From: Phocaeicola coprophilus
GTDB lineage: Bacteria > Bacteroidota > Bacteroidia > Bacteroidales > Bacteroidaceae
Assembly: GCA_016900015.1 (NCBI GenBank)
Contig: JACJJM010000014.1
Location: 1 to 64,000, forward strand
Direction: 5' to 3'
Length of the DNA: 64,000 nucleotides
Part shown: positions 49,352 to 58,177 of the stretch, piece after piece
Layout: the number at the start of each line of letters is the position of its first letter
Position numbering within the stretch: position 1 is the stretch's first letter
The notes under the pieces: model-generated
Database searches by the model: none
What the model was told of the DNA's origin: nothing
The model's input: the letters and a program-made list of their open reading frames with translations, nothing else
Made by a program: the position numbers and the translations under genes

Positions 49352-52315
49352 ATGATAAACAAGCTAAAGCAAAAACTGAACCAGCTCTATTTCAAGGACA
49401 CGTCGTTCGTCGACCTGATGACGAAGCGTATCTTCAACGTCCTGCTGGTGGCCAACCCATACGATGCGTTCATGCTCGAAGACGACGGACGTATTGATGA
49501 GAAGCTCTTCAACGAGTATATGAACCTGAGCCTCCGCTATCCGCCCCGCTTCACGCAGGTGTCCACGATGGAGGAGGCTTGGCAGAAGCTGGCGGGCATG
49601 ACCTATGACCTGGTCATCTGTATGCCGGGCAGTGACAACAGCGATGCTTTCGACATCGCCCATAGCATCAAGGACCGTTATCCCGCCATCCCGCTCGTGG
49701 TGCTCACGCCGTTCTCCCACGGCATCACCGCCCGCATGGAACACGAGGACTTGAGCATCTTCGAGTATGTCTTCTGCTGGTTGGGCAACACCGACCTGCT
49801 CCTGTCCATCATCAAGCTCATCGAGGACAAGATGAACCTGGAGCATGACGTGAAAGAGGTCGGCGTGCAGATGATACTCGTCGTGGAGGATTCCATCCGT
49901 TTCTATTCATCCGTTCTTCCCAGCCTCTACCGCTTTGTGCTTGAGCAGAGCCGCGAGTTTGCCACGGAGGCGCTCAATGCCCACCAGCGCACGCTGCGTA
50001 TGCGTGGCCGTCCCAAGATCGTGTTGGCCCGCACCTATGAGGAGGCTATCACGCTCTACCGGCAATACAGTGACAACATCCTGGGTGTCATCTCCGATGC
50101 GTCGTTTCCCCGTGAGGGCGAAAAAGACCCGGAAGCCGGCGCACGCCTGCTCACGGAAATCCGTGCCCATGACCCTTACATTCCCCTCATCATGGAGTCG
50201 TCGGAGAGTGCCAACTGGGAGTTTGCCCACCGCTGCGGGGCGAGCTTCGTCGACAAGAATTCCAAGAAGATGGACGTCGACCTGCGTGAGGCCGTGTCGA
50301 AGAACTTCGGTTTCGGTGATTTCGTCTTCCGTGACCCGGCTACGATGGAGGAAATCGCCCGCGTGCGCAACTTGAAAGACTTGCAACGCATCATCTTCAC
50401 GGTGCCGCGCGAGTCGCTCCACTACCACATCACGCGCAACCATATCTCCCGCTGGCTCTACTCGCGTGCCATGTTTCCCGTGGCTGAATTCCTGAAGAGC
50501 ATCACGTGTGACTCTTACGAGGATGTCGACGCACACCGGCAAATCATCTTTGATGCCATCGTGAAATACCGTAAGATGAAAAACCGCGGCGTCGTGGCTG
50601 AATTCATCAAGGAGCGTTTTGACAGCTATTCGAACTTTGCCCGCATCGGGGAAGGGTCGTTGGGAGGCAAAGGCCGTGGCCTGGCTTTCATCGACAACCT
50701 GGTGAAGCGTCACGTGGAGTTCGAGTCGTTTGAAAACGCCACCGTGACCATCCCCAAGACCGTCGTGCTCTGCACGGACATCTTCGACGAGTTTATGGAC
50801 ACGAACAATCTTTACCAGGTGGCCTTGAGCGATGTGTCGGATGCCGTCATTCTGCGCTATTTCCTTCGTGCGAAGCTGCCCGACCGGCTGATTGACGACT
50901 TCTTCGCCTTCTTCGACGCCGTGAAAGCACCCATCGCCATCCGTTCGTCGAGTCTGCTTGAAGATTCCCACTACCAGCCCTTTGCCGGAATTTATTCCAC
51001 GTACATGATTCCTTACCTGGACGACAAGTATGAGATGCTCCGCATGCTGAGCGATGCCATCAAGGGTGTCTATGCGTCTGTCTATTACAAGGATAGCAAG
51101 GCTTATATGCAGGCCACGCGCAATGTCATCGACCAGGAGAAGATGGCCGTCATCTTGCAGGAAGTGGTCGGCACGCAGTATGGTGACCGCTATTATCCCA
51201 CCATGTCGGGTGTGGCGCGTTCGCTCAACTATTATCCCATCGGGGAGGAGAAGGCCGAAGAGGGTATCGTGAACCTGGCGTTGGGTTTGGGCAAATACAT
51301 CGTTGACGGCGGACTGACGCTGCGCGTAAGTCCTTATCATCCCAACAAAGTGCTCCAGACAAGCGAACTTGAAATGGCCCTGCGCGAGACACAGACACAG
51401 TTTTATGCGCTCGACTTGAAGAACGCCGGGGAGAATTTCTCCGTCGATGACGGGTTCAACATCCTGAAGCTCCCTGTCAAGGAAGCCGAGAAGGACGGTG
51501 CGCTGACTTACATCGCTTCGACCTACGATCCCTATGACATGGTCATCCGCGACGGTATTTATCCCGGCGGACGCAAGGTCATAACGTTTGCCAATGTCCT
51601 CCAGCATGATGTGTTCCCGCTGGCGGACATCCTGCGCCTGGTGCAGCAGTATGGGCAGGGAGAGATGCGCCGTCCGGTAGAGATTGAGTTTGCTGCCAAG
51701 CTCAACAATGACCGCACGGGCACGTTCTATCTGCTCCAGATACGCCCCATCGTCGACTGTAAGGAGATGCTCGAGGAAGACCTTGCCTCCATCCCCGACG
51801 AAGACACACTTATCCGCTCGAACAACTCCCTGGGACACGGCATCATGGACGAGATGCAGGACATTGTCTATGTGAAGACCGATGGGTATTCGGCTTCGAA
51901 CAACCAACTCATCGCCTATGACATCGAGAAACTCAACGACGAATTCCTGCGCGAGGGAAAGAACTACATCCTTGTCGGGCCGGGCCGCTGGGGAAGCAGC
52001 GACACGTGGCTGGGTATTCCCGTGAAGTGGCCGCACATCTCGGCTGCCCGTGTCATCGTCGAGGCCGGACTGACAAACTACCGCGTCGACCCGAGCCAGG
52101 GCACGCATTTCTTCCAGAACCTGACTTCCTTCGGCGTGGGTTATTTCACGGTCAATGCTTATCGTAACGATGGTGTGTACAACCAAGCCTACCTGGACTC
52201 CCTGCCAGCTGTGCACGAGACGAAGTTTCTCCGTCATGTACATTTCGACCGCCCGCTCATCGTGAAGATGGACGGGAAGAAGAATCTGGGCGTGGTGATG
52301 ATGCCTAAAGACTGA
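49352..52315 (+). CDS. Double-receiver protein with PEP-synthase-type ATP-grasp domain
   Basis: 987 residues, cytoplasmic. Residues ~28-150 are a degenerate receiver fold (FNVLLVANPYDAFML, YDLVICMPGSDNSDAFDIA). Residues ~172-330 are a more complete receiver (MILVVEDSIRFYSSVLP, ILGVISDASFP as acceptor site, LIMESSES, FVDKNSKKM). From ~430 a pyruvate-phosphate-dikinase N-terminal ATP-binding domain follows (GEGSLGGKGRGLAFI, PIAIRSSSLLEDS ~525, YLLQIRPIV ~794), then ~190 residues with GPGRWGSSDTWLGIPVKW. The phosphohistidine domain and the PEP/pyruvate barrel of true PEP synthase are missing. Such proteins are annotated as PEP-synthase-like but have no established reaction. Lies between an OmpA lipoprotein and an MBL-fold gene, likely in one operon. 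Confidence 0.82.
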   Translation: MINKLKQKLNQLYFKDTSFVDLMTKRIFNVLLVANPYDAFMLEDDGRIDEKLFNEYMNLSLRYPPRFTQVSTMEEAWQKLAGMTYDLVICMPGSDNSDAFDIAHSIKDRYPAIPLVVLTPFSHGITARMEHEDLSIFEYVFCWLGNTDLLLSIIKLIEDKMNLEHDVKEVGVQMILVVEDSIRFYSSVLPSLYRFVLEQSREFATEALNAHQRTLRMRGRPKIVLARTYEEAITLYRQYSDNILGVISDASFPREGEKDPEAGARLLTEIRAHDPYIPLIMESSESANWEFAHRCGASFVDKNSKKMDVDLREAVSKNFGFGDFVFRDPATMEEIARVRNLKDLQRIIFTVPRESLHYHITRNHISRWLYSRAMFPVAEFLKSITCDSYEDVDAHRQIIFDAIVKYRKMKNRGVVAEFIKERFDSYSNFARIGEGSLGGKGRGLAFIDNLVKRHVEFESFENATVTIPKTVVLCTDIFDEFMDTNNLYQVALSDVSDAVILRYFLRAKLPDRLIDDFFAFFDAVKAPIAIRSSSLLEDSHYQPFAGIYSTYMIPYLDDKYEMLRMLSDAIKGVYASVYYKDSKAYMQATRNVIDQEKMAVILQEVVGTQYGDRYYPTMSGVARSLNYYPIGEEKAEEGIVNLALGLGKYIVDGGLTLRVSPYHPNKVLQTSELEMALRETQTQFYALDLKNAGENFSVDDGFNILKLPVKEAEKDGALTYIASTYDPYDMVIRDGIYPGGRKVITFANVLQHDVFPLADILRLVQQYGQGEMRRPVEIEFAAKLNNDRTGTFYLLQIRPIVDCKEMLEEDLASIPDEDTLIRSNNSLGHGIMDEMQDIVYVKTDGYSASNNQLIAYDIEKLNDEFLREGKNYILVGPGRWGSSDTWLGIPVKWPHISAARVIVEAGLTNYRVDPSQGTHFFQNLTSFGVGYFTVNAYRNDGVYNQAYLDSLPAVHETKFLRHVHFDRPLIVKMDGKKNLGVVMMPKD

Positions 52316-52320
52316 CGACG

Positions 52321-53133
52321 ATGAACGCTTGTGAACTTGTCATGCTGGGCACGGGCAATGCGCTCGTCACCCGCTGTTACAATACTTGTTTTGTCATGCA
52401 GACTCCCGGCGCGCGCCTCTTGGTTGACGCCGGGGGTGGCAATGGCGTCCTGCGCCAACTGGAACTGGCCGGCATCACGCCGGACAGCTTGTCGGCCCTG
52501 TACTTGACGCATGCCCATACGGACCATGTCCTGGGTGCCGTGTGGGTGGTGCGTGCCATCGCGCAACGGATGTGTGCCGGACAGCACGGCGGCACGTTCC
52601 ATGTCTACGGCCATGACTGTGTCCTGCACGTGCTTGACACCATCTGTCGGCTGACACTTCCCGCCAAGGTGACGTCGTGCATCGGCGAGCGTATCCTTTT
52701 CCATGAAGTAAAGGACGGCGACTGCGTGCACATCGGCGATGTGGAGTTGCTATGCTTCGACATCCGTTCCAACAAAGAAAAGCAATTCGGTTTTCGGGCC
52801 ACTTTGCCCGACAGCCGCATGTTGGTCTGCCTGGGCGACGAGCCTTACAACGAGGCTTGCCGCGCTCATGTCGAGGGCGCAGACTGGTTGCTGTGTGAAG
52901 CCTTCTGCCTCTATCGCGACCGTGACACATTCAAGCCCTATGAGAAGCATCACAGCACGGCACTCGATGCCGGTCGCCTGGCCGGACTGCTTGGTGTGAA
53001 AAACCTCTTGCTCTACCATACCGAAGACACCGATTTGCCCCATCGCAAGACGCTCTACACGGCCGAGGCTGCACAGGCTTTCAGCGGATGTGTCTTCGTG
53101 CCGGATGATTTGGAGAGGGTGGAGGTTAGTTAA
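52321..53133 (+). CDS. Metallo-beta-lactamase-fold hydrolase, RNase Z-like
   Basis: 270 residues. Starts CELVMLGTGNALVTRCYNTCFVM, carries the metal motif THAHTDHVLGA (HxHxDH) after LSALYLTH, then LVCLGDEPYNEACRAHV, EAFCLYRDRD, KHHSTALDAGRLAGLL and LLLYHTED. This layout is that of the ribonuclease Z/arylsulfatase branch of the superfamily; RNase Z itself has a longer exosite arm, which is not evident. Substrate unknown. It starts 5 bp after the double-receiver gene and is probably its operon partner. Confidence 0.85.
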   Translation: MNACELVMLGTGNALVTRCYNTCFVMQTPGARLLVDAGGGNGVLRQLELAGITPDSLSALYLTHAHTDHVLGAVWVVRAIAQRMCAGQHGGTFHVYGHDCVLHVLDTICRLTLPAKVTSCIGERILFHEVKDGDCVHIGDVELLCFDIRSNKEKQFGFRATLPDSRMLVCLGDEPYNEACRAHVEGADWLLCEAFCLYRDRDTFKPYEKHHSTALDAGRLAGLLGVKNLLLYHTEDTDLPHRKTLYTAEAAQAFSGCVFVPDDLERVEVS

Positions 53134-53172
53134 ATTGATTTTTTTAGTTATTAATATAAAATTGGATGTTAT

Positions 53173-54372
53173 ATGAGTAAAAAGAGAGAACAAGTATTTC
53201 ACTATCCAGAAGATTGTGAATATTATGTAACTTCAATGGATAAGCTAAATGAAGAAGTTCGGATGCAGTTGGAGGTAGATGGAAAATGTTTTCGTAAGCA
53301 TTATGTCGTTGAATATCGAGGAAGACATTTAGCTGATTGGATGGTTAATGAATTCTTTTTTAAGATTAGTAGTCAGCTGGCCCGTGTTATTTATAGTCTT
53401 GTAGATATTTCAGATGAGGATGATTGGAGTGTGTTGGAGGAAGGCATTAAACTTGGCTGGCAATTTCGTTATTTGGCATTAAATAAGGATAGCATAGAAG
53501 ATGCTGTATTTAATCGTATTGCGCCGATAATGAAACAAATGCAGGAAAATGATGATGGCTTTTTGGGGGCATTGTACATAGAAATGGAGGAAGGCTATTG
53601 TTATTATAATGTAGTTCCTCAATCAGAGACAGATAAAGATGTTTTTTGGGAGTATTTTGAAACGATTACAAAGGAAGCCCGAAAACTAACCTACTACATT
53701 ATTCATCAGAAGGGATTTTCAGAGATGATGGATGGGCAAAGCACGCATGATTTCTTTTTTTATGATAACCTTTCGTTATTTGAGTTACCTTTGAAGGAAT
53801 TTGAACTATCGGATGACGATAAAAATCAGTTATTGGAAACAGGTGAACTTACATATAAAATACGGCTTTATAGTGATGATTATAGCGATGGTTATGAACT
53901 TTTGGAAATTGTTGATGATCCTTTTTCTATAGGCGATATATGTGTGTTTAGCTATGGCATATTCCTTTGGGGGCATGTGAGTGAGTGGGTATGTGGTTTA
54001 GCTAATACAATGGATGGTCTCATATCCTATGGTGACCATATAGATAGTTACGACTTGGAGAAGAAAGCACCTACACTTTATATGCTTTTGCAGAATGCTC
54101 GGCAGAAACGGTTGGATTGTGGTGCTTTGTTTCTGATACCAGGAAAATCGTTCTTTTTGTGTCAATATTCGCCAGATTTGTCTGACGCAGAACAAGAGAA
54201 ACTGCATAGAAATTGTCGTCAAACAGTCTACCGTGCAATGGATGAAGCAGAACGTTACAGTGAGCATTTGGTGTTGACACGTCGGAAAGAAGAAAAACGC
54301 AAAGATGATTCTTCTTCAGGATTTATCGGACGTTATACCCTAATGGAGTGCATCCGTACTTTATTGTCTTAA
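53173..54372 (+). CDS. Unrecognised acidic protein in AT-rich island
   Basis: 399 residues, no signal peptide or clear membrane helix. Rich in Asp, Glu and aromatic residues, with stretches such as DISDEDDWSVLEEGIKLGW, YIEMEEGYCYYNV, YSDDYSDGYELLEIVDDPF and FSYGIFLWGHVSEWV. I do not recognise the family. Its codon use is strikingly AT-rich (AAT, GAT, TTT, ATA frequent) against GC-rich neighbours on both sides, which suggests acquisition by transfer. It follows the MBL gene by 39 bp and is followed by the small cysteine-rich gene after 26 bp. Orphan acidic proteins of this kind are often immunity or antitoxin-like proteins, but nothing here proves that. Confidence 0.7.
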   Translation: MSKKREQVFHYPEDCEYYVTSMDKLNEEVRMQLEVDGKCFRKHYVVEYRGRHLADWMVNEFFFKISSQLARVIYSLVDISDEDDWSVLEEGIKLGWQFRYLALNKDSIEDAVFNRIAPIMKQMQENDDGFLGALYIEMEEGYCYYNVVPQSETDKDVFWEYFETITKEARKLTYYIIHQKGFSEMMDGQSTHDFFFYDNLSLFELPLKEFELSDDDKNQLLETGELTYKIRLYSDDYSDGYELLEIVDDPFSIGDICVFSYGIFLWGHVSEWVCGLANTMDGLISYGDHIDSYDLEKKAPTLYMLLQNARQKRLDCGALFLIPGKSFFLCQYSPDLSDAEQEKLHRNCRQTVYRAMDEAERYSEHLVLTRRKEEKRKDDSSSGFIGRYTLMECIRTLLS

Positions 54373-54398
54373 GTCTTAACGATATAAAAAACAGTTAT

Positions 54399-54683
54399 AT
54401 GATAGATGAAGATTACGAAGAAAGAGAAGACTATGTTCCGGATGAAGAGGAACAGGATATGGAAGAAGCATATTCGGAAGTCGATGAACAAAAAGATGAA
54501 GATGCTTACAATGTAGTGAAACATATAGATGACGATCAAGTTTCAACCATAAACTTTGTAGGTAAAGGGTGGGATTGCACTTGTTACGGTAGTTGTTTGT
54601 GCAAACACTACGCTCCGAAGAGTGAGAATGATGATGATTGCCGTTATTGCGGTCATCATATAAGCGACCATACACCACGCTAA
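54399..54683 (+). CDS. Small acidic protein with Cys/His-rich C-terminus
   Basis: 94 residues from the ATG at 54399. The first half is very acidic (EEREDYVPDEEEQDMEEAY). The second half has CTCYGSCLCKHYAPKS followed by CRYCGHHISDH, a C-x-C-x3-C-x-C plus C-x2-C-x-H-H-x3-H pattern that looks like a zinc site. I do not recognise the family. AT-rich like its upstream neighbour, with which it probably forms a two-gene unit. Confidence 0.65.
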   Translation: MIDEDYEEREDYVPDEEEQDMEEAYSEVDEQKDEDAYNVVKHIDDDQVSTINFVGKGWDCTCYGSCLCKHYAPKSENDDDCRYCGHHISDHTPR

Positions 54684-54768
54684 TTCTATTTTTTCTATGA
54701 CCTATTGTGTTAGTCCATCACAGCATTTCCCCTCCCCCCCCTCGGCAACTGGGTTATTAGGAGGTGTT

Positions 54769-55124
54769 AGTCGCGATGATGAGACTATCATGATGGGGAA
54801 CGTGGGGCTGACAATTTTCAAACGGAGTCCGCCGTCGACATCGTAACGCCTCCCTTTCCGATGGTGAGATCATGACCATCCTGATTGTGTTTCATTTTGG
54901 CACGTTCGCCAACTTCAAGCACTACTACCTGCATTATATCAGGGTACATCTGCATCAGGATTTTCCGGATGCGGTATCCTATAACAGATTTGTAGAACTT
55001 AAAAGTTGATTATTGGATGATTGTTATAACCGTCTCACTATCGCGATTCACTTTCTCTCACTATCGCGATTATGAAGTGCTCACTATCGTGAACATGAGA
55101 GGGAGTGAATCGCGATAGTGAGAC
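54769..55124. repeat. Cluster of CTCACTATCGCGATT repeats
   Basis: Five copies of the motif: inverted at 54769-54785 (two mismatches), direct at 55032-55048 and 55057-55071, direct with one change at 55080-55092, and inverted at 55108-55124. The copies at 55032 and 55124 form a perfect 21-bp inverted repeat (55032-55052 with 55104-55124). They flank the transposase remnant. Core TCGCGA is itself palindromic. Confidence 0.75.
54854..55009 (+). pseudogene. IS982-family transposase remnant
   Basis: 51 codons reading LSDGEIMTILIVFHFG, TFANFKHYYLHYIR, VHLHQDFPDAVSYNRFVELK and then TGA. This is the conserved central segment of IS982-family transposases (LS-x-SEIMTI-L-FH ... FK-Y ... FP-x-x-VSYNRFVEL). 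Neither the N-terminal region nor the DDE catalytic region is present, and no clear start precedes it. The IS copy is long dead, and marks the edge of the AT-rich island. Confidence 0.8.
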
Positions 55125-55184
55125 AGTGTTGGTAATGAATATGAAGAAGAAAGCCTTTGGCCTGTCGGGTTAAAGTATGAATTT

Positions 55185-55214
55185 AGGGCTGACCTCGTAA
55201 TTGAAGTCAGCCCT
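55185..55214 (-). terminator. Terminator of the peptidase-SusCD operon
   Basis: AGGGCTGAC (55185-55193) pairs with GTCAGCCCT (55206-55214), loop 12 nt, 11 nt after the last stop of the minus-strand operon at 55225 and followed on that strand by AAATTC. Confidence 0.7.
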
Positions 55215-55224
55215 TAGTCTATAA

Positions 55225-56496
55225 CTATTTAACTACGCGTGTGAAATGTAAGCGGAGCGGAGCTTCCAGCATAACCGGTTTGTTGGCATAGCTAAGAAAC
55301 ATGTCATAAATGTCTTCTAAAAAGTCGGTCGGTTCGTAATCGTAGATAGTACATTCCAAGGTTTCTGTGTTACCTTCGCGGAGGATACGGAAACCGACCA
55401 CGGCTTTACGATTGCTTATGTTTTTGGCCGAGAAATTGACGTTAACCTGTTCAAACTCCAGGACTGTGATGTTGGCAGTCGTGAGCGGATATCCACCGAC
55501 CTCTTCATACTTTTCATTTCGTTCTCCTTGGTAGGTCACGGAGCAGGCGGAATCGAAATAATTCTTTAAGTCGCCTTGGATTTTGGGAGTGAATGTATAG
55601 TGTTCATAACTGTTTCCTGTGAACGTTATTTGGTCTTCGGAAGAACCTTTGGGAAAGTTTGAAGTGTCAACATACCAGTTTGTCGCCCACCATTCTTGAT
55701 TGACTATTGATTTGAAAGCCCATGTCCCGGAGATGTTGTACGGACCTTGCACCGTGATGGTGATTGTCGGGTTGCTACCCAACGTATAGCCGACCTTTTC
55801 TGCCAGGCGTAGCACCAGTCTGTCTTTTCCTTCCTCTTTCTTGAGGAACTTTATTGATACGGTTCCTTCGTTTTTGTTGCGCGGTACGGTGGCTGCATGC
55901 TTCCCGACAAATTCGTAATGGACACCTTCTACAGCCGTGGACGACGGGTCTGCTTCTACCTCAAAGTCGGTCGCTTCTTTGACTCTGTATGTTGATCCGT
56001 CAAGCTTTTCCAGGCGGATTTTGAAGTCAGACTGCATGGTGAGCAAATCGGCCTTGGTCGTAAAGGAAACGATGGTGGCGTTTTTGCCCATGAGTTCGAT
56101 GGTCGTATAATTAATCAGTCCCATGTGGAAGCCTTTCGGGGCAGCGTTACGGTCGAGATTCAGTGTGAGTTCTGTGCTGTTTTCTCCGATTTCGCCTTCC
56201 GGCCGGGTGATTGTTATGGTCGCTTCACTTTCGCCGGCTTTGAGGAGGAATGAATTGGCAGACAGTATGTAGTCTGTATTTTCATTGGCATTTTCGTATA
56301 TAAAGAAAGGAATCTCTGTGTCGGCGGATACGGGTGCGTCGGCTATCAGCTTCACTTCAATACTGCCTTTGGCTAGCGAGTAGTGAGTCTTTTCGATGTT
56401 GATTTGTGGTAGTGTGGATGATTGCGGGTCGTCAGACGAACAAGCGGCCAGGAAAAAGAGGCCACACATCCATAGGAGATATGTTAACTGTTTCAT
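55225..56496 (-). CDS. Surface lipoprotein with Calx-beta-like repeats
   Basis: 423 residues. Lipobox LAAC (C19). Two tandem beta domains of Calx-beta/DUF4843-like type: ~35-130 (IPFFIYENANENTDYILSAN, LKAGESEATITI) and ~140-255 (TDFEVEADPSSTAVEGVHYEF, NEGTVSIKFLKKEEGKDRLVLRL), then a C-terminal ~150-residue domain (YNISGTWAFKSI to the end). Proteins in this slot of SusCD loci are surface-exposed ligand-binding lipoproteins. The start overlaps the stop of the small lipoprotein gene (ATGA). Last gene of the operon. Confidence 0.78.
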   Translation of the reverse strand: MKQLTYLLWMCGLFFLAACSSDDPQSSTLPQINIEKTHYSLAKGSIEVKLIADAPVSADTEIPFFIYENANENTDYILSANSFLLKAGESEATITITRPEGEIGENSTELTLNLDRNAAPKGFHMGLINYTTIELMGKNATIVSFTTKADLLTMQSDFKIRLEKLDGSTYRVKEATDFEVEADPSSTAVEGVHYEFVGKHAATVPRNKNEGTVSIKFLKKEEGKDRLVLRLAEKVGYTLGSNPTITITVQGPYNISGTWAFKSIVNQEWWATNWYVDTSNFPKGSSEDQITFTGNSYEHYTFTPKIQGDLKNYFDSACSVTYQGERNEKYEEVGGYPLTTANITVLEFEQVNVNFSAKNISNRKAVVGFRILREGNTETLECTIYDYEPTDFLEDIYDMFLSYANKPVMLEAPLRLHFTRVVK

Positions 56497-56741
56497 AAGG
56501 CACTGTTGTTTGTTGCTTGGTTGAGGCTTTGTTCATACTCTTGCCGGATGGCATCCACCTGGGCCGATTCTTCGGCTGTGAGGAGCACAGGGTCGGGCAG
56601 CTTGTAGTATTGTGAACTGGTTGAAGCTTCCGTGCGAGGCGGCAGTTCGTCGATTTCCTCGCAGGAGGTGAACAGGAAAGCACTTGTGCAAAGGCTTCCT
56701 GCTAATATAAATCGTGCAAAGGGTTTCATCATGGATAACAT
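56493..56741 (-). CDS. Small lipoprotein of the peptidase-SusCD operon
   Basis: Up to 82 residues; the ATGs at 56732 or 56729 (MMKPFARF, MKPFARF) are better signal-peptide starts than 56741. Lipobox FTSC, then a short acidic and helical mature part (EEIDELPPRTEAS, SAQVDAIRQEYEQSLNQ). No family recognised. Its conserved place between SusD and the next lipoprotein, with overlapping start and stop codons, argues that it is real and belongs to the surface complex. Confidence 0.75.
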   Translation of the reverse strand: MLSMMKPFARFILAGSLCTSAFLFTSCEEIDELPPRTEASTSSQYYKLPDPVLLTAEESAQVDAIRQEYEQSLNQATNNSAL

Positions 56742-56752
56742 TTTGTTTTTTA

Positions 56753-58162
56753 TTATTGGCTTATCAAGTTCGTATATCCCGGATTTTGTTTTAGTCCGTC
56801 CACAATACGGAGGTCGTTGAGTGGAATCGGGAATGTGTACATAAAGGACTGAGTCGTATATTTCCGATTGTTGTAGGATGTCCAGAACTCAGGTGTGCCG
56901 TTACGTTTCATTTCAAAGAAACGGTCGCTTTCCAAAAAGAATTCTTTTCTGCGTTCGCTCAGGATGAGGCCTAGCAGCGGGGTCAATGGGTTGCCTTCAG
57001 CATCCACCTTGATGATTTCCAAGGATGAGAGGGGCGGTAAGTTGTCCATTGTCAAGTCGGTGTATCCTTCGATGCGGTGTCTGCGCAGGTTGTTGATGCT
57101 CTTCAATGCTTCATCCTGTCGGCCGAGGTGGTAAAGACATTCGGCTTCGATAAGAACAAATTCGGCACTGCGCATGCCGCAGAAAAATGTCTTGATGGCT
57201 TGCCGCTTGTTGTTGAACCAAAGTGCATAACGTACGTCCTTGGCGCGTTCTTCTTCAGGGAACAAGCTTAGCAGGCGGTTGCTTACAGGGCGGAATTGCA
57301 TTGTTTTCGACGATGCCCCCAATTCGCTGCTGCTGGATGCCGTATTGCTCCGGTAGGCTTTCAGCAGTTGGTTTCCGGCCAGGTCATTGGCGGTGGTCAT
57401 CATGGTTTTATAGGCTTCGCCTTGCACCAACGGATATTTCTTTTCCAGTTCCTGGGCGAGAGGCAAGGCTCGCGACCACTGTTCGCTCCAGAAATAAAGA
57501 CGTGCCAGATAGCCTTTGCACACATCTTCGGTGAAGCGGTAGATGTCGTCCGTGTTGTGGTAGCCGATGGCTTTTTGCAAGTCGTCTTCTATCTGGTCGA
57601 TGGTCTCTTGGAGCGTGTTGCGCAGCGGTTCGGCTTCCATGTCGAAGACTGTCACAAGGGGGACTCCTTGTTGGGTGGCAAGTTGTCCGGCCTGAGGTGG
57701 TTCGCAGTACATGCGCATCAGTTGATAGTAGGCCACGGCACGCAGGGCATGTGCTGTCGCCCTGACTTTGCCAGCCATATCCGTGCCGTCTTCCTCCATT
57801 TCGTTGAGCACCAGGTTGCAGTCACGGATGACTGCATATAAATCACGGTAATAGTACTCGTTATTGGACGAACCAGCGATATTGCCTACATAAGTAACAA
57901 GAGTGCTGCCTCCTTGTTCGGTCAAGCAGGTTTCAAAGTCATCTCCACATCCGGCATCCCAGACAAGGGTTTGCGAGGCATTGCCCACAAGGAGCCTGTC
58001 GTTGCCGACGTCAATCTTGTTCAGATGGTTGTGCAGCAGGGCTGAAAACTCTTCAGCCGTTTTGGGGATGGTTCGCCCATAAGGCTTGATGTCTAAATAG
58101 TTTGTGCAGGAAAGGCTGCTGAGAGCCATTGTCGCACAGAGTAATAGATGTATAGCTTTCAT
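56753..58162 (-). CDS. SusD/RagB-family lipoprotein (peptidase locus)
   Basis: 469 residues. Lipobox SSLSC (SLSC, ~C19), N-terminal TNYLDIKPYGRTIPKTAEEFSALLHNHL, TPR-like helices (YRDLYAVIRDCNLVLNEME, ATAHALRAVAYYQLMRMYCEPP, VCKGYLARLYFWSEQWSRALPLA) and C-terminal ILSERRKEFFLESDRFFEMKRNGT. Pairs with the SusC encoded 15 bp upstream. Contains the ALRAVAYYQLMRMYxEPP block typical of SusD_3/RagB. Ligand likely a peptide given the S8/S9 peptidases upstream (inference). Confidence 0.9.
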   Translation of the reverse strand: MKAIHLLLCATMALSSLSCTNYLDIKPYGRTIPKTAEEFSALLHNHLNKIDVGNDRLLVGNASQTLVWDAGCGDDFETCLTEQGGSTLVTYVGNIAGSSNNEYYYRDLYAVIRDCNLVLNEMEEDGTDMAGKVRATAHALRAVAYYQLMRMYCEPPQAGQLATQQGVPLVTVFDMEAEPLRNTLQETIDQIEDDLQKAIGYHNTDDIYRFTEDVCKGYLARLYFWSEQWSRALPLAQELEKKYPLVQGEAYKTMMTTANDLAGNQLLKAYRSNTASSSSELGASSKTMQFRPVSNRLLSLFPEEERAKDVRYALWFNNKRQAIKTFFCGMRSAEFVLIEAECLYHLGRQDEALKSINNLRRHRIEGYTDLTMDNLPPLSSLEIIKVDAEGNPLTPLLGLILSERRKEFFLESDRFFEMKRNGTPEFWTSYNNRKYTTQSFMYTFPIPLNDLRIVDGLKQNPGYTNLISQ

Positions 58163-58177
58163 AAAGTTTCTTTGTTT

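Noticed and set aside
49907-52243. 778-residue open frame antisense to the double-receiver gene
   Set aside because: Same reason; no signal, domain or promoter supports it.
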